Assembly: GCA_049366715.1 (NCBI GenBank)
Contig: JBMNCQ010000105.1
Coordinates: 1 to 59,880 of the forward strand
From: JBMNCQ01 sp049366715
GTDB lineage: Bacteria; Bacillota; Peptococcia; Peptococcales; BICA1-8
Direction of reading: 5' to 3'
DNA: 59,880 nt
The notes beneath the pieces were generated by a model that did no database searches, had not been told where the DNA came from, and saw only the letters and a program-made list of their open reading frames with translations. A program made the position numbers and the translations under genes. Shown here one piece after another: positions 33,918 to 40,413 of this stretch (its first letter is position 1; every line of letters starts with the position of its first letter).

Positions 33918-33965
33918 ATCTGTCAGAAAAGAATCTTGTGAATATTGTTAAAGGAGGTTAGGGCG

Positions 33966-34418
33966 TTGCTGCTTACGGATATTGACACAGTTATAATTTT
34001 GGGGGTGATTTTCAGTTTATTATTTACAGAAATCACAGGAGTTTTACCTGCCGGTCTGGTTGTACCGGGATATTTGGCTCTGCTGATCGATCTGCCTCAG
34101 GCGATACTTTTCACATTCTTTGTCAGCATCTTGACATACTTAATCGTTTTTTTCGGAGTGAGCAAAGTTACCATTCTCTATGGCAAGAGGAAATTTACGG
34201 CCATGATAATCGTCTCAATTTTATTACAGTTTATTCTATACGCAGTATTGCCGGTGGAGCATGGTAATCTCTCCGGATTGGCAGCAGTCGGCGTAGTTGT
34301 CCCCGGGTTATTAGCAAATACAATTCAGCGTCAAGGCTTAGCGACAACATTTTTAAGCACCGGATTACTGATTGCGGTGACTTATGGGTCTGCAGTATTG
34401 TTACATGTTCAAATATAG
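33966..34418 (+). CDS. pgsC: poly-gamma-glutamate synthase subunit PgsC/CapC
   Basis: A 150-residue polytopic membrane protein of the PgsC/CapC family, matching the usual length of about 149. The motif GVLPAGLVVPGYLALL near the N-terminus and the related GLAAVGVVVPGLLANTIQRQG later are characteristic repeats of the family. It forms the membrane part of the PgsBC synthase complex. TTG 33966 is chosen because AAAGGAGG lies 8 bases upstream; the longer start at 33945 precedes that ribosome site. Confidence 0.92.
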   Translation: MLLTDIDTVIILGVIFSLLFTEITGVLPAGLVVPGYLALLIDLPQAILFTFFVSILTYLIVFFGVSKVTILYGKRKFTAMIIVSILLQFILYAVLPVEHGNLSGLAAVGVVVPGLLANTIQRQGLATTFLSTGLLIAVTYGSAVLLHVQI

Positions 34419-34469
34419 GGTGTGTAACAAAATATCATATAAAAAGGGAGAGAGGAAAGGAGGTGTAAA

Positions 34470-34694
34470 ATGAACATATTATACGGGCTAATCCAAAACA
34501 AACGTTGTCTGAATACAGAGAAAGTTATCGAAAAAAAAAGCCGGCAGGAAGCTTTTGCGGTTTTTAATGCTTTAACATTGAAGGAAAAATGCCTGTATCT
34601 TATCAAGATCAGTAAGAGAAATACCGGCTATCAAGCTCTGGTGCTAATGGAATTAATCCTCGTGATTATTGCTGTGGATTATCTGGTCCTCTGA
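34470..34694 (+). CDS. small membrane protein of the pgs operon
   Basis: A 74-residue protein with a charged N-terminal two thirds (EKVIEKKSRQEAF, LKEKCLYLI) and a C-terminal membrane helix (ALVLMELILVIIAVDYLVL). Its ribosome site, AAAGGAGG, is very strong. It lies between pgsC and the PGA-hydrolase-like gene with gaps of 51 and 26 bases. Small membrane proteins (PgsE/CapE) occur in other polyglutamate operons, but those are shorter and I see no sequence match. A functional counterpart is an inference. Confidence 0.65.
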   Translation: MNILYGLIQNKRCLNTEKVIEKKSRQEAFAVFNALTLKEKCLYLIKISKRNTGYQALVLMELILVIIAVDYLVL

Positions 34695-34720
34695 TTATTT
34701 AAGAAAGGAGTAAGATAAGG

Positions 34721-35560
34721 ATGAAAAAAGAATTCCTGAAAATTCTGGCTTTTACCGTATTGTTTACATTTGGCATCGGTGTAAGTGCATATGCATTCAC
34801 AACAGGTTACAGCAGTTTCGCCGAACTATTGGCAGCTGAAGAAGAAACAGATTACACAATTAAAACCGGCAATATCGGAAGCGATACAACAATTTTGGCT
34901 CTCCACGGCGGCGGTATTGAAAGAGGTACTTCGGAATTAGTTGAAGCATTGGGTGGTTACGGTAAATATAATACTTACTTATTTGAAGGGCTGAAAGCGA
35001 CGAATAATGGGAGCCTTTTTTTAAAGGCGGTCAATTTTGACGAGCCAACGGCTGTTGATTTAGTCCAAAACTCAGATTATACCCTTTCTGTTATCGGAGC
35101 TACGGGCGAAGGCGAAGTTACATATATTGGCGGTCAGAATAGGCTGCTGGCGGAGCTGCTCAAATTACAGCTTATGAATAAAGGATATCATGTTAAAACT
35201 TTAAGCCTTCCCGACCGTATTGCCGGAGTCATGAACAGCAATATCGCAAATAAGAATAAATTATTTAAAGGCAGTTACCGGCTCGGCGGTGTTCAGATAG
35301 CCATTTCAAAAGGATTAAGAGATAAATTCATAGCGGATCCCGCTATATTAAATGATTATGCAGACTCCGTCCATGAAACGTTAAGCGAAGACTGGCCGAT
35401 TTTAGTTTCCTACCTGGATAAATTTATAAAAAACAACAAATCTTTAAATAATCTGGAACCGGCTAAGAAAAATTTTGCGAAAAAAGTGGATAAAATATTA
35501 GAAAAAGGTGCTAAGACTCCTGAAGATTTACTTGAAAATATTGAAAATACACAAGAGTAA
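34721..35560 (+). CDS. poly-gamma-glutamate hydrolase-like protein, probable pseudoenzyme
   Basis: A 279-residue exported protein of the PghP (PF05908) family. A signal sequence (AFTVLFTFGIGVSAYAF) is followed by LALHGGGIERGTSELVEALG, FDEPTA, YIGG and GVQIAISKGLR. His 62, Glu 67 and Glu 72 of the first motif remain. The histidine of the LHIT segment is absent (LFLKAVN), the histidine of the SIHG segment is Ile 125 (SVIGATG), and the Glu of QLEIS is Ala 194. All three are present in the neighbouring paralogue. It also has a C-terminal extension of about 70 residues. It probably binds polyglutamate without cutting it. AAAGGAG precedes the ATG. Confidence 0.82.
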   Translation: MKKEFLKILAFTVLFTFGIGVSAYAFTTGYSSFAELLAAEEETDYTIKTGNIGSDTTILALHGGGIERGTSELVEALGGYGKYNTYLFEGLKATNNGSLFLKAVNFDEPTAVDLVQNSDYTLSVIGATGEGEVTYIGGQNRLLAELLKLQLMNKGYHVKTLSLPDRIAGVMNSNIANKNKLFKGSYRLGGVQIAISKGLRDKFIADPAILNDYADSVHETLSEDWPILVSYLDKFIKNNKSLNNLEPAKKNFAKKVDKILEKGAKTPEDLLENIENTQE

Positions 35561-35570
35561 TCTGAATGAT

Positions 35571-35613
35571 AAAAGGCTGGCGAGCTATAAAAAAAATAAC
35601 TTTCCAGCCTTTT
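35571..35613. terminator. bidirectional terminator between converging PGA-hydrolase genes
   Basis: AAAAGGCTGG and CCAGCCTTTT form a perfect ten-base stem around a 23-base A-rich loop. A/T tails on both sides allow it to serve both strands. Confidence 0.75.
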
Positions 35614-35629
35614 GCTTTACAAATTTTTA

Positions 35630-36301
35630 TTAAATACTGCCGACCGCCTCGCTTATTGCTAAAACATACCTTTGTAAGCTATCGTTATTACTTGCTAAAA
35701 ACTGTGTCCTTAAGCCCTTAGATATTTCCAACTGCACTCCTTTTTTCGGCATATTCTTATTCACTATATTGTCCGGCGAGGTACCGGCCAGATTTTCTGG
35801 AGTATTCAAGACCGTAAAACCATATTTCGTTAAAGATTCTTTTATGCTGTTTCCCAGTTCAGTGTCCAGGCCGCCCAGATAGGTAAAGTCTTCCAAACCG
35901 GAACAGCCATGGATTGATAAGGTCTTTTGCGACTTTCCGATCATTTCTAATGCTGTTGGTTCGTCGAATTTATCCGAAGTAATATGTAACGTTAAATTAT
36001 CTTTGTTTTTTAAACCTAGATATGAATAATAATTGTAATGATTATGGGAAGATAAGGCAGCAGCTAATTCAGTGGTACCTTTTTCAATTTTTCCCCCATG
36101 AATTGCAATAACGATAACATTAGAATCTGTTTCTTGTGTTTCAATTTTATAATCGACATTCTTTACTTGATGAGAACTCAATGCCTCAAAATTACGATAA
36201 ATGTCACCTGAGACTGCAACAGTTAACTGACTAAACAGCAAGATTACCAGAAAGCAAAAAACAATAAGCCGTTTAGATCTTGCCGCTCTTTTGATCATCA
36301 T
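35630..36301 (-). CDS. poly-gamma-glutamate hydrolase family protein (PghP-like)
   Basis: A 223-residue exported protein of the PF05908 family. A basic N-terminus and signal helix (LIVFCFLVILLFSQLTVAV) precede AIHGGKIEKGTTELAAAL, LHITS, FDEPTAL, LSIHGCSGLED, YLGGLD and GVQLEISKGLR. The conserved residues His 68, Glu 73, Glu 78, His 106, His 131 and Glu 192 are all in place, so it is likely an active zinc amidase cutting gamma-glutamyl bonds outside the cell. It is transcribed toward the pgs operon from the other strand. The start is either ATG 36301 or 36298, or TTG 36310; none has a strong ribosome site. Confidence 0.85.
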   Translation of the reverse strand: MMIKRAARSKRLIVFCFLVILLFSQLTVAVSGDIYRNFEALSSHQVKNVDYKIETQETDSNVIVIAIHGGKIEKGTTELAAALSSHNHYNYYSYLGLKNKDNLTLHITSDKFDEPTALEMIGKSQKTLSIHGCSGLEDFTYLGGLDTELGNSIKESLTKYGFTVLNTPENLAGTSPDNIVNKNMPKKGVQLEISKGLRTQFLASNNDSLQRYVLAISEAVGSI

Positions 36302-36535
36302 ATCTATCAACCCACTTTTGGCTGAGATTTAATTTAAAAGGAAGGCATCGGGCTTCTAGAAATATATTACGAATGACCGGTTTGAAAACGTCGCCACAAT
36401 TGTAACAGGGCATATCATTCTTGTCAATAATCTATTTGGAATGCAGATGGTGGAACGCGAATAAGCCAAACTAATAAGTCCGGTGAGTAGAGCGGCAATT
36501 AGTAAGATTTAGCAAATGAATATTTTGCCTAAAAT

Positions 36536-36578
36536 ATTTAAGATCCGGCAAAGGCCGGTAAAACTTCCTGAGTGTAAC
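36536..36578 (+). promoter_or_regulatory. shared regulatory promoter, site C
   Basis: ATTTAAG (36536), CGGCAAA (36546) and CGGTAAA (36556) are spaced 10 bp, followed by TGTAAC at 36573-36578. CCTAAAA lies further upstream. The stretch ATTTAAGATCCGG is shared exactly with site B. It lies 23 bases before the lipoprotein start and about 235 bases upstream of the divergent PghP-like gene. The remaining bases between 36311 and 36535 show no other feature. Confidence 0.6.
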
Positions 36579-36600
36579 CGGCATTGAAAGGAGGGATTTT

Positions 36601-36981
36601 TTGCGCAAATCCATGATAGCAATACTTTGTGTTATATTTTTTTTGGTTTTAGCTGTGGCTGGTTGCAGCAGTAAGGTAAAATCATCCCCGGACCATAAAC
36701 TATCTCCAAGTAATCCGGACCAGCGGGAATCTGTTCCTGTAACTCCGGAAACAAAAGTAGCAAACGGTGAGTATCTGGGGCAGATTGACAGTAACTCCAT
36801 AGAGATAAAAATCAGCGGAGAATCCGAAGAAACACCGGCGCAGGCTTTCAGACTTGCGGAAGATGTTAAACAGAACTTTACGGACTATGGACTGAATACC
36901 GGGGATGAAGTCTGCTTTACCTATATTTCTTTGCAAAAAGAGGAACAACCTACGATAATCAAGATTGGCAAGTTCTTGTAA
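36601..36981 (+). CDS. small lipoprotein of unknown function
   Basis: A 126-residue lipoprotein with a hydrophobic signal and lipobox AVAGC, then a Ser/Pro-rich linker and a small beta domain (GEYLGQIDSNSIEIKISGES ... VCFTYISLQKEEQ). TTG 36601 follows AAAGGAGGG by 6 bases. It carries a shared-type promoter (site C) and sits between the PGA hydrolase and spoVT. No family is recognised; the beta domain is loosely like those of the lipoprotein at 29420. Confidence 0.75.
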   Translation: MRKSMIAILCVIFFLVLAVAGCSSKVKSSPDHKLSPSNPDQRESVPVTPETKVANGEYLGQIDSNSIEIKISGESEETPAQAFRLAEDVKQNFTDYGLNTGDEVCFTYISLQKEEQPTIIKIGKFL

Positions 36982-36987
36982 TATTTG

Positions 36988-37051
36988 TTAATATTTTCGC
37001 AAAAAATGTTCATAATTCGGCAAAAGGCATTTAAAATTTCTCCGGTATAAT
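36988..37051 (+). promoter_or_regulatory. shared regulatory promoter, site D (spoVT)
   Basis: TTAATATTTTCGC, then CGGCAAA (37018-37024), ATTTAAA (37029-37035) spaced 11 bp, and TATAAT (37046-37051). It has the same 64-base length and layout as site A. The TTCGGCA read on the other strand is TGCCGAA, which also fits the Spo0A box TGNCGAA, so Spo0A is an alternative binder. Confidence 0.65.
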
Positions 37052-37081
37052 TTGCTTAAGAAAGGAGGGGAAGTTTTTTAG

Positions 37082-37639
37082 ATGAATGCAACGGCCACCG
37101 TCCGCAGAATTGATAATTTGGGCCGGATCGTAATCCCGAAGGAAATTAGGAGAACTTTACGAATACGCGAAGGCGATTCTCTGGAAATCCTGGTGGATTA
37201 TCAAGGTGAGGTTATCCTGAAGAAATACTCCCCGATTAGTGAACTGGGCGAATTTGCGAAAGAATATACCGACTCTTTATACGAAGCCCTTGGTCATATC
37301 GCCTGTATTACTGACCGGGACCAGGTTATAGCCGTTTCCGGAGGCCCCCCTAAAGAGTTTCTTAATAAACGTATTAGTGGTATTGTAAAAAAAATAATGG
37401 AGGACAGAAAGGCAGTACTGATTACTCAGTCCGCCCAGCGCTTCTGCTCCACAATTTTTGAGGGAGAAAAAGGTGCGGGCAGGTATCTGGCAGAGGTAAT
37501 AGCTCCCATCATAGCAGAAGGTGATCCATTCGGGGCGGTGATTATTGTTTCCAAATCGCCAAATACCAAGTTTGGCGATTTGGAGTTAAAGTCGGCGGTA
37601 ACTGCTGCTTCATTTCTGGCCAAACAGATGGAACAGTGA
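37082..37639 (+). CDS. spoVT: SpoVT-type AbrB-family transcriptional regulator
   Basis: A 185-residue regulator. The N-terminal swapped-hairpin AbrB domain (residues 1-50: VRRIDNLGRIVIPKEIRRTL) is followed by a GAF-like C-terminal domain (about 55-180), the layout and length of SpoVT. In Bacillus it tunes forespore gene expression late in sporulation. GAAAGGAGGGG precedes the ATG. Its promoter is site D, so it probably belongs to the same regulon as pgsBC. A terminator follows. Confidence 0.9.
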   Translation: MNATATVRRIDNLGRIVIPKEIRRTLRIREGDSLEILVDYQGEVILKKYSPISELGEFAKEYTDSLYEALGHIACITDRDQVIAVSGGPPKEFLNKRISGIVKKIMEDRKAVLITQSAQRFCSTIFEGEKGAGRYLAEVIAPIIAEGDPFGAVIIVSKSPNTKFGDLELKSAVTAASFLAKQMEQ

Positions 37640-37644
37640 AAGAG

Positions 37645-37668
37645 AAGGTGGCTCCTGCCACCTTTTTG
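37645..37668 (+). terminator. rho-independent terminator after spoVT
   Basis: AAGGTGGC, loop TCCT, GCCACCTT, followed by TTT. The 547 bases from here to mraZ hold a second terminator hairpin (37877) and the MraZ repeats, but no gene I can support. Confidence 0.85.
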
Positions 37669-37876
37669 TTATCTCAACGGCAGATCCTGGATTTTAGATT
37701 TTTAAGATCACCGGAATAACCAGGTGATGATAACCGGCCGGTATTTTTGGAGAAGTGCTAAAGACCACCGCCCTGTGCCGGCTGCTGCCGGATGCGTCGG
37801 CTTAATACGGAAATAATTTATAATGTTTGTTGTAATGTTTCTTCATGAGAAGAGTAAATAAGTTAATCTGGAAGAA

Positions 37877-37899
37877 CTGGGCTAAGCCCGGTTTTTTGT
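37877..37899 (+). terminator. second terminator-like hairpin upstream of mraZ
   Basis: CTGGGC, loop TAA, GCCCGG, then six T. It insulates the division cluster from upstream transcription, or ends a short transcript I cannot identify. Confidence 0.65.
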
Positions 37900-38120
37900 T
37901 TTTAAAAGCTTCACCGGGGTCCTTGTGCAAAATTTAGTAATAGTTTTGCAAAATATTTTCAGGGTGCGGCCAAAGCAGACGAACATCTCCCTAAGGTTTA
38001 ACGATTGTCCGGTATGAAAAAAGTCGATTTTGCGAACAAAAGTACTAGATATAGATATGGAATAATTTTCTAAAAAATTTTTTTAAAAAAAGCAGGGAAA
38101 TTTAATAGGATGGCGAATAA

Positions 38121-38177
38121 AGTGGGTACAAGTGGAGTAAAGTGGATATAAGTGGTATAAGGTGGAGGGAAAGTGGG
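38121..38177 (+). promoter_or_regulatory. MraZ operator: six phased AGTGG boxes
   Basis: AGTGG occurs at 38121, 38131, 38141 and 38151, GGTGG at 38161 and AGTGG at 38172. That is five boxes exactly 10 bp apart and a sixth 11 bp on. MraZ proteins autorepress by binding tandem TGG-type repeats at this position with one repeat per helical turn. Six boxes is more than the three or four usually described. The last one lies 10 bases before the mraZ start. Confidence 0.85.
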
Positions 38178-38186
38178 TGAGATGAC

Positions 38187-38624
38187 ATGTTCATGGGTGA
38201 ATATCAACATAACATTGATGACAAGGGTCGTCTCATTATGCCTGCTAAGTTCAGAGATGAACTGGGAGATAAGTTTGTTGTTACTAAGGGTTTAGACGGA
38301 TGTTTGTTTGTATATCCTATGGAAGAGTGGAAGGTGTTAGAAGGAAAACTCCGTAATCTCCCTTTTACCAAATCTGATGCCAGGGCTTTTGCCAGGTTTT
38401 TCTTCTCGGGTGCTACGGAGTGTGAATTGGATAAACAGGGCAGAATATTGTTGCCGCCTAATTTGCGGGAGCATGCCCAATTACAGAAGGATACTTTTAT
38501 CATCGGCGTTTCCTCCCGTTTAGAGATATGGAGCAAGGAAGTATGGGAAGCTTACAGCAGTCAAACCGAAGGTTCCTATGAAGAACTGGCGGAAAAAATG
38601 GTCGATTTTGATATCGGACTTTAG
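38187..38624 (+). CDS. mraZ: MraZ, regulator of the division/cell-wall cluster
   Basis: A 145-residue protein with two AbrB-like repeats, each with the signature D-x-K-G-R (NIDDKGRLIMPAKFR and ELDKQGRILLPPNLR). MraZ assembles into rings and represses its own operon by binding the repeats just upstream, which are present here in six copies. It is the first gene of the 19-kb dcw cluster. The start MFMGEYQH is the family's typical N-terminus. Confidence 0.96.
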   Translation: MFMGEYQHNIDDKGRLIMPAKFRDELGDKFVVTKGLDGCLFVYPMEEWKVLEGKLRNLPFTKSDARAFARFFFSGATECELDKQGRILLPPNLREHAQLQKDTFIIGVSSRLEIWSKEVWEAYSSQTEGSYEELAEKMVDFDIGL

Positions 38625-38816
38625 AAGCTTCCGGGAGAGATTGCGGGTCAGAAAATACTTGAGGCATGCAAGGTTTGTGTCAGACAGAAAGCCGGATCCA
38701 TGAATGATTGTCGGGTGTAAAAAGATGGCTGCCCGGTACGCCTGATCCGGCAAACCGGATTTATAGTCCGGTCGTGACTCCCAAATCTAGCTTTTAGCCA
38801 TAAGAGAGGGTTTGTG

Positions 38817-39752
38817 ATGAACTATGCACATATACCGGTACTTTTAGAGGAAATCATGGGGATTATGGATCCTCAGCCCGGGGAGGTCTTTGTTGATTGT
38901 ACTTTAGGCGGGGGAGGGCATAGTAAGGAAATCGCCCAAAGAATTATCCCGGGCGGAAAACTGATCGGGATTGATCAGGATACCAATGCTCTTGCCGCTG
39001 CCCGGCAAAATTTAAAGGAATATAGCGGGAATACTGTTTTCGTACATAGTAATTATGAAAATTTGCAGAATATCTTATCTCAATATAGTCCCGCCGGCAT
39101 CGACGGTATATTGTTTGACTTAGGGGTATCTTCCCATCAGCTTGATGAGAAAGAACGGGGTTTTAGTTACATGCAGAATGCTCCCTTAGATATGAGAATG
39201 GACCAAAAGGCGGTTTTTACCGCTGCTGATTTAATTAATACTTATTCCCAAGAGATGCTTACAGAGATTATCCGGGAATACGGTGAAGAAAATTGGGCCG
39301 GGCGAATCGCCCAGTTTATTGTTAAAGCAAGGGAACGAAAAACCATTGATACAACAGGGGAATTAGTCGAAGTGATCAAAGCCGCGATTCCGGCAGGTGC
39401 CAGAAAGGACGGACCTCATCCGGCCAAAAGAACTTTTCAGGCTGTTCGTATCGCAGTTAACAGGGAATTAGAGGTATTGGAAAATACTTTAGATATAGCT
39501 GTAGGCTGGTTAAAAAAAGGAGGGAGAATAGGTGTTATTTCTTTTCACTCTTTGGAAGATCGTATTGTAAAGGAAAAATTTAGGTATTTGGCAAAAAAAT
39601 GTGTCTGTCCGCCGGAGCTGCCTATTTGTCAATGTGATAAAGAACAACAGCTGAAAATTCTAACCCGCAAGCCCGTAACGGCTAACGGGCAAGAGCTGGA
39701 ACAAAATCCCAGGTCCAGGAGTGCCAAATTTCGGGCAGCAGTGAGGGTGTAG
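38817..39752 (+). CDS. rsmH: 16S rRNA (cytosine-1402-N4)-methyltransferase RsmH
   Basis: A 311-residue S-adenosylmethionine methyltransferase. Motifs are HIPVLLEEI, FVDCTLGGGGHS (cofactor loop), GIDQDTNAL, GILFDLGVSSHQLD, the basic AKRTFQAVRIAVN and ISFHSLEDRIVK. It methylates C1402 of 16S rRNA. ATG 38817 is chosen over GTG 38814 for its distance from AGAGGG. The 190 bases between mraZ and this gene hold no recognised element. Confidence 0.96.
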   Translation: MNYAHIPVLLEEIMGIMDPQPGEVFVDCTLGGGGHSKEIAQRIIPGGKLIGIDQDTNALAAARQNLKEYSGNTVFVHSNYENLQNILSQYSPAGIDGILFDLGVSSHQLDEKERGFSYMQNAPLDMRMDQKAVFTAADLINTYSQEMLTEIIREYGEENWAGRIAQFIVKARERKTIDTTGELVEVIKAAIPAGARKDGPHPAKRTFQAVRIAVNRELEVLENTLDIAVGWLKKGGRIGVISFHSLEDRIVKEKFRYLAKKCVCPPELPICQCDKEQQLKILTRKPVTANGQELEQNPRSRSAKFRAAVRV

Positions 39753-39861
39753 CTCTTCTGGGTGGAGATTGAGGGTCTGAAGATTTAAGGTTTGTGCCGG
39801 ACGCGGAAGCCGGACCGTGAGTACAAAGTAGGTGTCATAAAATGAGAGGAGGGAGAATACC

Positions 39862-40395
39862 TTGGTAATGGCATATAAAAAAGCAGCGGGTACAGAGTAT
39901 ATACCAGATAATTATCCTGTGCAAAAACAGCAGAAAAAAGTGAAGGTAAGACCCTCCTCCAGGCCTTCGTGGATTCTCAGGGTTTCTCCCAGTCTGGCTG
40001 TTATTGCCTTAATATTCATAATTGGGATGGGTTTTGTGGCCCAGCATGTCTGGATTAATTATTTAGGCTATCAGGTTTCGGAATTAAAACAAGATATTGC
40101 CGGTCTGCAAGTTAATAATGAAAAGTTGAAATTAAAAATTGCAAGTTATGCATCTTTAGATACAATTGAAAATCTGGCTAAAACTCAATTGGGAATGATT
40201 AATCCCGAGTCTGAATCTATGCATTTTATTGTTGATAAAGAAAATAATCCTGAAGTAGACGCATCGGAAAGATATAGAGCTATTGTTTTAGCACCAAAAG
40301 CAGCAGACACTTCCTCTCCGAATCAATTAGCTGAAAAAGCATGGCTTGGTACAATTGAGGACTTTTTTTACCAGTGGCTGTTAGGTAAAAAGTAA
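39862..40395 (+). CDS. ftsL: cell division protein FtsL-like
   Basis: A 177-residue bitopic membrane protein. A basic cytoplasmic segment (about 35 residues) and a membrane helix (LAVIALIFIIGMGFVAQHVW) precede a short coiled coil (VSELKQDIAGLQVNNEKLKL) and AKTQLGMINPE. This layout and position between rsmH and the transpeptidase identify FtsL. It would form the FtsLBQ-type trimer with FtsQ/DivIB and a DivIC encoded elsewhere. TTG 39862 follows AGGAGGGAG. The C-terminal tail is longer than in Bacillus FtsL (about 117 residues). Confidence 0.85.
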   Translation: MVMAYKKAAGTEYIPDNYPVQKQQKKVKVRPSSRPSWILRVSPSLAVIALIFIIGMGFVAQHVWINYLGYQVSELKQDIAGLQVNNEKLKLKIASYASLDTIENLAKTQLGMINPESESMHFIVDKENNPEVDASERYRAIVLAPKAADTSSPNQLAEKAWLGTIEDFFYQWLLGKK

Positions 40396-40413
40396 AAGCT
40401 GGGAGTGGGCAAC

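Noticed and set aside
36988..37051. Classical sigma-G promoter for spoVT
   Set aside because: No convincing sigma-G -35 and -10 pair was found. The TATAAT and heptamer array shared with sites A-C explain the region better.
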